Shown here in pieces: positions 55,570-64,000 of a stretch of 64,000 nt of DNA. A program made the position numbers and the translations under genes. The DNA is from Monodelphis domestica (Eukaryota; Chordata; Mammalia; Didelphimorphia; Didelphidae). Below the pieces are notes generated by a model. It ran no database searches. It had not been told where the DNA came from and saw nothing but the letters and a program-made list of their open reading frames with translations. The stretch covers positions 77,715,369-77,779,368 of the forward strand of contig NC_077232.1 of the NCBI RefSeq assembly GCF_027887165.1, in the 5' to 3' direction. The first letter of the stretch is position 1; each line of letters starts with the position of its first letter.

Positions 55570-55755
55570 CTAGGGGGCAGCTAGGTGACAAGTAGGAAAT
55601 CCTGGGTTCAAGTCTGGTCTCAGACATTGCTTAGCTGTGTGACCCTGAGCAAGTCCCTTAACCCCCATTGCCTAGCCCTTATTGGTTTTCTACCTTGGAA
55701 CCAATACCCAGTATTGATTCTAAGATGGTAAGTAAGGGTTTAAAAAAAAAAATCC
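55570..55755 (+). mobile_element. tRNA-derived SINE, head shortened
   Basis: GGGGGCAGCTAGGTGACAAG, TTCAAGTCTGGTCTCAGACA, GTGTGACCCTGAGCAAGTCC, tail CCAATACCCAGTATTGATTC, then an A run. Confidence 0.88.
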
Positions 55756-57040
55756 TACTCTGCTCCTATTGGGTACCATAGTTATCTCAGTCTAGACCCA
55801 GAGTCCCATGAGCCCAAGGGCCATGTTTTATCTAAACTCTCTAGAGTCACCTAGCCTAGCATAGCACTCTGCAAAGAGTGAAATGCTTTCTGAAATGATT
55901 CCTTTGAAATGAATGAGACACACTAGGGTCAACAGGAACTCATGGAAGTTCTGAACCACATTCAGCAAGGAGTAATTGGGAATCATGAGCTGGCTTTTTA
56001 TAGAATGGGATTTGGAAAGGCAGGAGGGGGAAGAGAGGACTCCAGGGAGGGGCTAACAATTTGCACCCAAATATTATTCTGTCTGTGCCCTCTCATCCCA
56101 ATAGGGGTACTGGCATTGCTGGTTCCAGCCCTGAGGAGGGCTTGTGTCTAGCCCTGGTAACTCCAGGGCTGGTACAGGCATGTCCTGGAGACACCCAGTT
56201 TAGAGGAAGGGAGAGGGTGAGGGTTCAGACAAAGCCCCATTCTACCCGCCCACCAGTACACAGGCTCTAACTGACTGAGGTATGTAGAGGGAGAAATATG
56301 GATACTCTACGGTGTTCCCAGGCTGCTCCTGGTCAATCTTCACCATGCACTATCTATCTGGCACTCAATTCCACCCTGCCCTAGTTTGTAATCTCTTCCT
56401 TTCAAATATGGCAGACCCATCCAGTTATGAGACCAATTCCATTGAATGATGGTGACACCTAGAATGTAGAATCTGACTCCTTGAACTGAAGACAACATCC
56501 AGAAATGCTTTACTTGTAGAAAAGTAAATAAAAAACTATAGAAAAACACACCTAGAATAAAGCCTTTTTTGTGAAATATAATAAGCTGAGTTCTCATAGA
56601 ATAATAATAATAATAATATAACAATTATAATATGATGAGTTCTAATCGATGAAATATTGATTTGTATAATAAAAGAGTGGAAAAATATTTGCTTGAAGAA
56701 ATTTTTTTTAAAAATAACATTCAGAAAAAAAAAAGAAAAAAAATAGCATTCAGATGACAACCATAATGTGTGTCAGTCTCATGTCCCCAGACAGCATCCC
56801 AAAGAAGCCCATAGATTTAGAGTTGGAAGGATCACAGAGTTATTGCTAGAGGGTTCCACAGAGACTGTCTAGTCCAAATCCCTTATTCTTTAGATGAGGA
56901 GACCCCAGAGATGAAGTAATCACCCAAGTTCTGAGTCTCCTCCAGACTCTGAGCTCCCAAGCAAAGGTCCCTATTAATCCTGCCTCCCCACCTGAAAACC
57001 TCTTTTTCCCACAGGGAATTACAAGATCAGAGATTTAAGC
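55756..57040. other. Unique DNA, AT-rich at 56500-56760
   Basis: 55800-55880 has an L2/MIR trace. 56600-56626 is a short (AAT)n run. 56810-56920 is MIR-like. No gene is recognised; frames at 55942-56270 lack any domain. Confidence 0.4.
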
Positions 57041-58250
57041 TGGAAGGGATCCAGAAACCATTTGTTTCAACCCCTCGTTATTCAGATGAGGAAACTGAGG
57101 CACACTGCTAGTATTAGAGGTGGGATCTGGACCAAGTCTTCCTGATTTCAATGCCTCCTCCTCTCTATCAGAGATGAAGAGGAGCAGACACAGACACATT
57201 TGAGCTAGAAAGAGGAGCATAAAGAGGAGCAGAGAGCCTAGGAGAGAGAAGACACGTGAGGAATCCAAGGTCCCCACCTTCACCGCCAAGCCCTCCCTAT
57301 CGATCGGTGCGGGTAGCAGCAGCCTTGAGCCAATTTGCTGACTCAGGAATCCTGTTTCCCAGGCTTTTGAGCCATAAATCTTTGGGGCCACTCCCTTGGG
57401 CGCTGCTGCCTTATCATAGGATTCCTCATGTTTTCTCAGAGAGCAGATTCCCGCAGGGGAGTGGACCAGGAGGAGGCTGGAGCAAGAGACACAGCTTGGG
57501 AAGATGGCATGGGAGGGTTCTCTACAGCAGGAGGACAGGACCTGGTAAGGCTCACCCAAGCATGTGTACACATCTAAACATGCCACAAGTCCCCCAAGTC
57601 CTTGTCCCACCTCGCACGAAGTACCAGGAGCTGACAGAAAAGCTACCAACAAGCTGCAGCCATCCAGAAGAGGTCAACCAGCTAAAGGAAACCAGAGACC
57701 AGGCCATGCCCACCGGACACAGTTGAAGGGACTAGGAATGCTTAGCCTGGGAAAGAAGAAGAAAAGCTCATTTTTGTAACGTGCTCTAAGATCTGCCAAC
57801 TATTTTCCTCACAACATCCCAGTGAGATAGCTGGAACTGCAAGTAAGACTCTCTGATTTACAAGTAAGAAGACAAGATTCCGAGAGATGTCTCTAAAGTC
57901 GAGTCTGTCTTGTCTGAGGTCAAGGAATGGCCATCTGATGGTCTTGGGAGGCCATCAAGTTCCCATCCTCATTTTAAAGAGAAGAACCGAGAAGTGAAGG
58001 GTCCTGTTGGAGCCACGATTCCAGCAGAGGTCTCTTCCACCTGCAAGTCAAGCACTCTCTCCATGGCGCCATATATCCTTGGAGGAGGCTCAGGCAGGGT
58101 GTAGCGTCCTCATCTTCAGGTGTCTGGGGAGCTGTTTCATGGAGGAAGGATCAGGCTTGTTCTGGCTGCAATGCCTACTGGTTATATCACTAGGGGCATG
58201 TGTTGGTGATGTTTAACAACTGTCTCTCTGCGGGGGAATATAGGCTGGCA
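57041..58250. other. MIR, unique CpG-retaining block, CR1/L3-like remnant
   Basis: 57040-57160 is MIR-like on the minus sense (TTCAGATGAGGAAACTGAGG). 57250-57480 looks unique and keeps CpGs (TATCGATCGGTGCGGG, GGGCGCTGC); it holds TTGCTGACTCAGG (57337-57349) and CTTATCA (57410-57416). 57720-57780 and 57930-58200 resemble CR1/L3 LINE, with a MIR-like insert between. The minus frame 57035-57652 (205 codons, one hydrophobic stretch) runs into the MIR and is not supported as a gene. Confidence 0.4.
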
Positions 58251-58600
58251 ATACTTGTACGTTTGATGAGTCGCATTATTACCGCTTTTCCCATTCATTT
58301 CTTAAGTCTAGACAATCAATAAAATAATCAAGCCCTGATGTGTAGAGTTTAATGGTTTGGGGAAGGCTCACACTGAAAATTTTAAATCATCTCTCTGGAG
58401 GCCCATCCAACTGATGTCTCCTCTCTGACCCTCAGTTTTCACATCTATAAAATGGAAATTATTCTCACTTATACTATCTACCTCACAAAGTCACTATAGA
58501 GACAACAATGGAGTAAGTAAGCCACTGGGAGACCAGGATGAAACCATTAGTTACAAGTAAGGAAATTTCATCATCATAGAAGGAAGAACTTTTTTTTTTT
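58251..58600. other. MIR trace and unique DNA
   Basis: 58410-58530 has MIR-like words (CCTCAGTTTTCACATCTATA, CTACCTCACAAAGTCACTAT). Nothing else is recognised. Confidence 0.4.
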
Positions 58601-58604
58601 AATA

Positions 58605-58760
58605 TATATAAAAACCCTTACCTTCCATCTTAGAGTCAATACTGTGTATTGGTTCCAAGGCAGAAGAGTGGTAACGGCTAGGCAATGGGGGTTAAGTGAC
58701 TTGTCTCTCTCTAGACATGGCTCTCAATCCATTGAGCCTCCTTAGCTGTCCCCCTTAGTA
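58605..58760 (-). mobile_element. tRNA-derived SINE, minus strand, internally deleted
   Basis: AAAACCCTTACCTTCCATCT, GGTTCCAAGGCAGAAGAGTG, GTTAAGTGACTTGTCTCTCT: the part between CAAGTCAC and the head is deleted, then CTCAATCCATTGAGCC follows. Confidence 0.82.
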
Positions 58761-58764
58761 CTGA

Positions 58765-58970
58765 TTTTCAGACAGAAGGGAAGGGTTTATTTTTTTTTTT
58801 AACCCTTACCTTCCGTCTTGGAATCAATACTGTGTATTGGTTAAAAGGTAGAAGAGTGGTAAACACTGGGCAATGGGGGTCAAGTGACTTGTCCAGGGTC
58901 ACACAGCTAGGAAGTATAGAGGTCAAATTTGAACCCAGGACCTCCACTGAGCTACCCAGCTGCCCCTGGA
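58765..58970 (-). mobile_element. tRNA-derived SINE, minus strand
   Basis: TTTAACCCTTACCTTCCGTC, GTCAAGTGACTTGTCCAGGG, TTTGAACCCAGGACCTCC, GAGCTACCCAGCTGCCCC. The head is shortened by about 20 bp. The two minus-strand copies lie in tandem, about 30 bp apart. Confidence 0.85.
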
Positions 58971-59340
58971 AGAACTTCTTAATGATCAGAATGGCCAAAC
59001 AATGAAATGGGATGCCTTGATGAGTAGTGAGGTTTTTGTCATTGGAATTGTTCAAGCCAAACATCAAAGCTGGTAGGTGCCTTAGAGAGCATGTGGTCCT
59101 AGTTAACATTTTTAAACCCTTATTTAACAGTTGAGGAAACTGGGGCTTGGGGAGGAGAAGAGGCTTGTCCAATGTCACACAATTTGGAATGACAGAGCTG
59201 GGATTCAGATCCAGGTCTCCTCACGCCCAGTACAGTAATTCCTCTACCCTGCTATGCTCTCACCCCTAGATTCCATTATGACCATTCATAGGTTTATCAA
59301 AAGATGGTTGGTTGGACTAGATGACCCTCCCAAGCAATGC
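58971..59340 (-). repeat. MIR remnant
   Basis: 59030-59240 shows the MIR order on the minus sense (GTGCCTTAGAGAGCATGTGG, AACAGTTGAGGAAACTGGGG, CTTGTCCAATGTCACACAAT). Confidence 0.6.
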
Positions 59341-59344
59341 AATT

Positions 59345-59585
59345 GTCATAGTATCAGGCCTGGAATCACAAAAATATCTTCCTGAGTTCAAATCCAGCCT
59401 CAGACATTTATTAGCTGTGTGACCCTGGGCAAATAATTTACCTTGTTGGCCTCAGTTTCCTCATCAGAAAAATGAGCTGGAGAGGGAAGAGGCAAACCAC
59501 TCCAGTACTTTGCCAAGAAGTCCCAAATGGGGTAGCAAAAAAAAAAAGGGCATGACTGAAAAACAACTGAGCAATAACAACATGA
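59345..59585 (+). mobile_element. CORE-type SINE with long conserved tail
   Basis: TTCAAATCCAGCCTCAGACA, GTGTGACCCTGGGCAAATAA, CCTCAGTTTCCTCATCAGAA, AGGCAAACCACTCCAGTACT, TCCCAAATGGGGTAGCAAAA, GCATGACTGAAAAACAACTG. Confidence 0.88.
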
Positions 59586-60877
59586 TTCTATGGACCTTGA
59601 TTTTTAGGAGGACATGGCCCAACTGGAGCAACAGAAAGAACTCCATCTTGGAAGGCAGAAGACTTCACCAGCCCAGCCACTGGTTTCTCTGTATGACCTT
59701 GAGCAAATCACTTTCTTTGTCTGGGACCTCATTTTTTTTCCTCTGTAAATTAAGGGCAACTTGTCTAGTTCTCCTTCCTATCTCTGGTATCTGATGTCCC
59801 TTTTCTGGGCTGTGATGGAGCAGATGTAGACTCGTTCTGATTGTACCTAAGAACAAAACTAAAATCAGGGGCGTGAGCTGCTCAACAGCCAATTTCAGTT
59901 CTACATAAGAAAATCCTAACAATCAATTCAATAATAACAAAAAATTCCTAACAATATGAGCTGTCCAAAGTTGAAGAGATTGCCAGGACAGGAATTGAGA
60001 TAACCCCGAGTGAGATAGCCCTGGGGGCTTCCATTGGAGATGAGGTACGTCATAGTTAGGGACCATACACAGGATTTGAGTTCAAAGGGAGCTTAAAGAT
60101 TTTCTAGAGTCTAGATCAATCCCTTCATTTTACTACAGAACAAACTGAGGCCCATTGCTATGGAGGGAATTCCTCCTAGGGCTCAGGTTGGAATCAGATG
60201 CTTTCTTTGTTGCTTTCTAGCCCTGAGATCTTGTGGTCCTAGCTCTAACAGCCTATGACTCCCAATGTCCATAGAGAGGCATTAGATTGGAAGAGAAAAT
60301 ATAGTTCAAAGGCAAGAATTCTATTTCCAGAATCTGAAAACCTGCTCCCAAATACTCTGATACTTGCTGCTTCTGTGACCTCGGGCAAGTCAATTAACTT
60401 CCTAGGGCCTCAGTTTCTGCATCTGGAAAATGAGGGAGGAGTGGGCTAAAAGGTATCTGAGGGGTTCTTGCTTTAGATCTATGATTCTTTTGACTTTATG
60501 AATGCTGAAAGTGAAGTCTTGAGGGATCTGGGTTTGCCCAACAACTAGGTTTATGATCTTGGGTAAGTCCCTTCTTTTATCTAAATCTCAGTTTCTCCAT
60601 CCATGAAAAAGAAACTAAAATATTTGTACTACCCACCTTTGTAGGAAAAGTGCTCCGTAAACCCTATAGGCAAAAGAGGTATAATTACAAAGGGGATGGA
60701 TCATCAGACTGAATCACTGTGGGTTGGCTCTGTTTCCTTCTCTAGAGTACAGGCAGATTGTGGAATCCTCTTTTGATGACTCTCACTTCTGCTGCTGGGG
60801 TGGCCTGAATGGGGCAGGAGCCCAAGAAGACTGGATCTCTCCTCCCCAAATCCTCAAACACCCAGATTGAATTATAT

Positions 60878-60878
<1 letters not shown>
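59586..60878. repeat. MIR-like pieces and unique DNA
   Basis: 59610-59790 (plus), 60050-60250 (minus sense), and 60290-60490 plus 60500-60660 (plus) have MIR/CORE words such as CCTCGGGCAAGTCAATTAAC and GCCTCAGTTTCTGCATCTGG. 59800-60050 is unrecognised. Confidence 0.5.
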
Positions 60879-60946
<68 letters not shown>

Positions 60947-61704
60947 TGTCTCTCTCTCTCTGTCTCTCTCTCTCTCTCTGTCTCTCTCTCTCTCCCCCAC
61001 ATACCCTCCCTCCTTCTCTCTCCCTCTCTCTGTCTCTGTCTGTGTGTGTGTCTCTCTCAGTCTCTCTCACTATCCCTCTCTTCTTCTTCTCTCTCTCTCT
61101 CTTCTCTCTCTCTGTCTCTGTCCTCTCTCTCTCTCTCCCACCCTCCCTCTCTCTCTCTCCCCCACCCTCCCTCCTTCTCTCTCCCTCTCTCTGTCTCTGT
61201 CCTCTCTCTCTCTCTCTGTCTCTCTCTCTCTGTCTCTCTCTCTCTCCCCCACCCTCCCTCCTTCTCTCTCCCTCTCTCTGTCTCTGTCTCTCTCTGTCTC
61301 TCCCTCCCTCCCTCTCTCTCTCTCTCCCACCCTCCCTCTTCTCGCTCCCTCTCTCTGTTTCTGTCTGTGTGTGTGTCTCTCTCCGTCTCTCTCACTCTCC
61401 CTCTCTCCTCTCTCTCTCACTCTCCCTCCTTCTCTCTCCATCTCTCTGTCTCTGTCTCTCTTTGTCTCTGTCTCTCTCTCTGTCTCTCCCATTTTCCCTC
61501 CTTCTCTCTCCCTCTCTCTGTCTCTCTGTCTGTGTGTCTCTCTGTCTCTCTCACTCTCCCTCTCTCTTTCTCTCTCTCCCATTCTCCTTCCTTCCTCCTT
61601 CTCTCCCTCTCTCTGTCTCTGTCTCTCTGTCTATCTCTGACTCTCTCTCTGTCTCTCTCTCTGTTTCTCTCTCTCTGTTTCTCTCTCTTCTCTCTGTCTC
61701 TGTA

Positions 61705-61746
<42 letters not shown>

Positions 61747-61775
61747 CTCTCTCTCTTCCTGTCTGTCTCTCTCTC
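60879..61775 (+). repeat. CT-rich microsatellite/minisatellite, about 900 bp
   Basis: Pure CT for about 50 bp, then CT runs broken regularly by GT (CTCTGTCTCTGTC) and by CCCACCCTCCCTCCTTCTC-type blocks that repeat at irregular spacing through 61500. Almost every base on the plus strand is C or T. The long frames (up to 341 residues plus, 170 minus) are all Ser/Leu or Arg/Glu artefacts. A possible 3' splice acceptor, CTCTCTCTGGCAG, closes it at 61769-61781. Confidence 0.97.
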
Positions 61776-62334
61776 TGGCAGGTCCCTGGAACAACCTCTT
61801 GGCTCCCAGCATGGGCAAGTTCAAACTAGAGTAAGGTCCCCTGCCCCTCCCAGGGGGCCAAGATCAGGGCTCCCATCCAGAGCTGGAGGAGTTCCCCTCA
61901 TGCAGGCCATGGAAAACTGGGCTCCAGGAAGGCTCTTTACCCTGACTGTGAGCTACAAATCCCCTGGCAAAGAGGCCAGAGCCCTAAGGTTAGGGGAGAA
62001 CGTGGCTTCCCACACATCCAACTATGAAAGACTAAAGGAAAGTGAGTGAAGAGGGAGATGTTGAGAGATACAGAGAGACACATGGGGGCTGAGAATGATG
62101 AAAGACATAGGCAGCTTCAATAATGGTAGATGTGGAAAGACTGGAGAGGAGTCCAATAGAATGAGAAAGGTACAAAAGGCAAGGAGGGAGGGGAAGATCC
62201 CGAGAGAGATATGAATGTAGAAAGACAGAGGGACAGAGACAGAAGGAGAGCCAAAGAGAAAGGGAATGAGAAGAGATGCAGAGAAACTGATCCAACTTTG
62301 GGAAAGGTCCCTATAGCCCTGGAGTCCATGAACT
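61776..62334. other. Unique DNA after the CT tract; possible exon, unproven
   Basis: After the tract, GCAG at 61778-61781 is followed by GTCCCTGGAACAACC, and a GTAAGG donor-like word lies at 61831-61836. This bounds about 50 bp. In the frame that continues from the CT tract, about 90 codons stay open to 62049 without recognisable domains. 62040-62300 is purine-rich on the plus strand. It may simply be unique non-coding DNA. Confidence 0.25.
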
Positions 62335-62470
62335 TGGTGGGGTTTTTTTAGCATTTTGATAACTGTACTTCAATATAATTAGTTTCCTTTGTAATCCTGT
62401 GTATTTTATTTTATGCATCTAAAAAAGGATTTTTCTGAGAAATCCATAGGCTTCACCAAACCAAGACACA
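62335..62470 (-). repeat. Old interspersed repeat copy
   Basis: CAATATAATTAGTTTCCTTT, GTATTTTATTTTATGCATCT and AAATCCATAGGCTTCACCAA: an uninterrupted minus-strand copy of the family at window start. Confidence 0.6.
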
Positions 62471-62584
62471 CAAACAAGTCAGAATAAAGCTTGTTATAGG
62501 AAGAGAGAATTTCTGTAAGAGACAGGCAGAGGGCTTAAATCTCTTCTCCTTTGCTTCAAAGTCTACCCTGACCCCTACCCAGGG

Positions 62585-62820
62585 TGGCTAGGTGGTACAG
62601 TGGATAGTGCTGGGCCTGGAGTCAGGAAGACCTAAGTTCAAATTTGGCCTTACACTTACTAGATGTATGACCCTGGGAAAGTCATTTAATCCTGTTTGCC
62701 TCAATTTCCTCATTTATAAAATGAGCTGGAGAAGGAAATAGCAAGCTACCTCAGTATCTTTTCTAGGAAAACCACAAATGGGGTCAATAAAGAACAACTA
62801 AACAACAATAAAAATATCCT
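62585..62820 (+). mobile_element. CORE-type SINE with long conserved tail
   Basis: GGCTAGGTGGTACAGTGGAT, GAAGACCTAAGTTCAAATTT, ATGACCCTGGGAAAGTCATT, TTTCCTCATTTATAAAATG, AGGAAATAGCAAGCTACC, AAATGGGGTCAATAAAGAAC. Confidence 0.9.
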
Positions 62821-63006
62821 GTCCCTCAGCAGGCCTCCCTAGACTTGGCCTGACTCTCAGATCCATACTCAGAACTGGAAGAACTTTACTGAAATAATGA
62901 GGCCGAGGCCTGTCCAGCTAAGGGAAACTGCTACTGTGAATGGAGCAGTTGGCTTGAAGTCAGGAAAATCTGAGTTCAAATCCCCCCTCAGACACCAAAT
63001 AGCTGT

Positions 63007-63165
63007 TGTATAGTTGGAAATTCTTGAACCCCTAAGAACTACATTACCCAAAATGCCTTTCTGTATTACCTAGAATCCTTTTTCCTTTTCCTGTGACCTC
63101 ATGTTTATGTGATTGTATTTAAGTTTCTTGTGACTTCTCTCTCTCTGTGTGTCTCTCTCTCTCTG

Positions 63166-63196
<31 letters not shown>

Positions 63197-63558
63197 GTCT
63201 CTCTGTCTCTCTGTCTCTCTCTGTCTCTGTCTCAATCTGTCTCTCTTTGTCTCTCTTTCTCTGTCTCTGTCTCTCTCTCTCTCTCTCTGCCTCTCTCTCT
63301 GTCTCTCTCTCTCTCTCTTTCTCCCTCCCTTTGTCTGTCTCCCTCTCTCTATCTCTATATTCTCTCTCTGTCTCTCTGTCTCTCTGTCTCTGTCTCTGTC
63401 TGTCTGTCTGTCTGTTTCTCTCTCTCTCTCCCTCCCCCTCTCCCTCTCTCTTCTCTTGCAACCCCAGCTGAGTTAGGTATAAATTTTATTTTAGTTATTA
63501 TTAATAAATCTTACAAATATAATACTTGAGTTATTGTATATTAATTTTAAAACCCACA
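63007..63558 (+). mobile_element. Solo LTR, 552 bp, 4-bp target duplication CTGT, with CT array inside
   Basis: Starts TGTATAGTTGG, ends AAAACCCACA (TG...CA). Flanked by CTGT at 63003-63006 and at 63559-63562; removing it restores 'aaatagctgtgtgtcc' in the SINE. A TGTATTTAAG TATA-like word lies near 63115 and AATAAA at 63503-63508. Between them, 63138-63455 is CT/GT repeat. No internal viral genes. Resembles the shorter element at 31480-31751. Confidence 0.85.
63138..63455 (+). repeat. (CT)n/(GTCT)n microsatellite inside the LTR
   Basis: A CT run with regularly spaced GT and four consecutive GTCT units near 63398-63413. It lies wholly within the LTR at 63007-63558. It gives Ser/Leu or Arg/Glu artefact frames on both strands. 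Confidence 0.96.
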
Positions 63559-63660
63559 CTGTGTGTCCATAAGCAAAAATCTTAACCTCTCCAGTTTCCT
63601 CATTTGGGCTTGACTGGATGGCCCATGAGGTCCCTTCATCTATGATCCTTTAAACTAGAA

Positions 63661-63945
63661 ACAAATGAGCAGGTTCCAACCTACAACAAATGGATTTGGG
63701 ATTCCCAAGCTCGCTCACAAAATCCTCAAAATATAGCTTTGGCCAACCATCAAACATTTATTAAGCACCTGCTTTGCACCAAACACTTCAGTGGGTGCCA
63801 AGGAAACAAAGACAAAACTGAAACAGTCCCTGCCCTCAAGGAGCTTAAACTCTATTGCAGAAAGGCACCTGTCCAAAAGGCCAAGAATTTCCAGGGGAAA
63901 AAGGGAGAAAAAAGGTAGGAAGGAAGTAGCTCTAGCGGTACCCCA
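63661..63945. repeat. Old mammal-wide repeat motif
   Basis: 63745-63860 has CAAACATTTATTAAGCACCT, GGTGCCAAGGAAACAAAGAC, TCCCTGCCCTCAAGGAGCTT. This is the best preserved of about seven copies in the window. I have not classified it. Confidence 0.6.
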
Positions 63946-64000
63946 TCTTAAACTCTTCTACAAAGCTATCATCATCAAAACAATTTGGTATTTTTAAAAG
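63946..64000 (+). mobile_element. L1 ORF2 fragment cut by window end
   Basis: CCCCATCTTAAACTCTTCTA, CAAAGCTATCATCATCAAAA and CAATTTGGTATT match the L1 ORF2 sequence 'ctgtattacaaaatggtagtcatcaaaacaat' near 50590-50625. The element continues, if at all, beyond the window. Confidence 0.7.

Larger units (their letters stand above)
62930..63660 (+). mobile_element. CORE/MIR-type SINE, split by LTR
   Basis: GGAGCAGTTGGCTTGAAGTC, GAGTTCAAATCCCCCCTCAG and ACACCAAATAGCTGT stop at the LTR. After it the same unit continues GTGTCCATAAGCAAAAATC, AACCTCTCCAGTTTCCTCAT, GGATGGCCCATGAGGTCCCT. Confidence 0.75.

Noticed and set aside
57035..57652. 205-codon minus-strand frame with a hydrophobic segment
   Set aside because: Its C-terminal part is translated MIR sequence and the rest has no domain; a competing plus-strand frame (57256-57726) covers the same DNA.
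60742..62049. Ser/Leu and Arg/Glu frames up to 341 codons on both strands
   Set aside because: Pure CT-repeat artefacts; both strands and several frames are open at once.
63105..63529. Frames of 109-126 codons on both strands
   Set aside because: Translation of the CT/GT array within an LTR.

Overview
The window looks like intergenic or intronic DNA from a marsupial nuclear genome. The assignment rests on the repeats: many copies of a tRNA-headed SINE whose tail resembles an RTE-type LINE end, a second CORE-type SINE with a long conserved tail, young-looking L1 LINEs of marsupial type, degenerate L2, CR1/L3 and MIR-like remnants, solo endogenous-retrovirus LTRs, and long microsatellites. I see no intact host protein-coding gene, no rRNA or tRNA gene, no CRISPR array and no bacterial-type operon. 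Nearly all open frames fall in microsatellites, L1/SINE sequence or random unique DNA.

Layout. 1-5 kb: an old repeat broken by a SINE that is itself broken by a solo LTR; then unique DNA; then a second SINE/LTR nest (2903-4332). 5-11 kb: L2, SINEs, an ATCT-type and a CT microsatellite, and a 73-bp exact duplication (7056-7128 and 8027-8099). 11-18 kb: a GC-richer unique stretch (11830-12960), degenerate CR1/L3-like LINE and SINEs. 18-24 kb: the 3' end of an L1, a GATA/GATG/GACG array, L2, SINEs, and AAGG and CA arrays. 25.9-27.75 kb: an internally deleted L1 on the minus strand. 30.3-32.0 kb: a SINE whose tail has expanded into a 70-bp minisatellite, cut by a small LTR. 32.7-33.8 kb: a GATGGTG-type minisatellite. 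34-42 kb: unique DNA, L2 and CR1/L3 remnants, a 24-bp minisatellite at 39.5-39.85 kb inside the only arguable coding candidate (minus strand, 39359-40087), and a 70-bp inverted repeat. 42.4-50.6 kb: one long L1, interrupted by two younger L1 3' ends, two LTRs and two SINEs. 50.6-60.8 kb: L2/CR1 remnants, SINEs and unique DNA. 60.9-61.8 kb: a roughly 900-bp CT-rich tract. 63.0-63.56 kb: an LTR carrying its own expanded CT array. The window ends inside an L1 ORF2 fragment.

The best supported structure is a chronology of nested insertions. Four LTRs have TG...CA ends and perfect 4-bp target-site duplications, each splitting an older SINE or L1; two more fit with one mismatch. The most open question is the basic, Ser/Arg/Cys-rich frame at 39359-40087, which I cannot assign to a family and hold at low confidence. 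I found nothing I would call a new functional system. The items most worth a second look are this frame, the short templated-looking duplications and the SINE-derived minisatellite.
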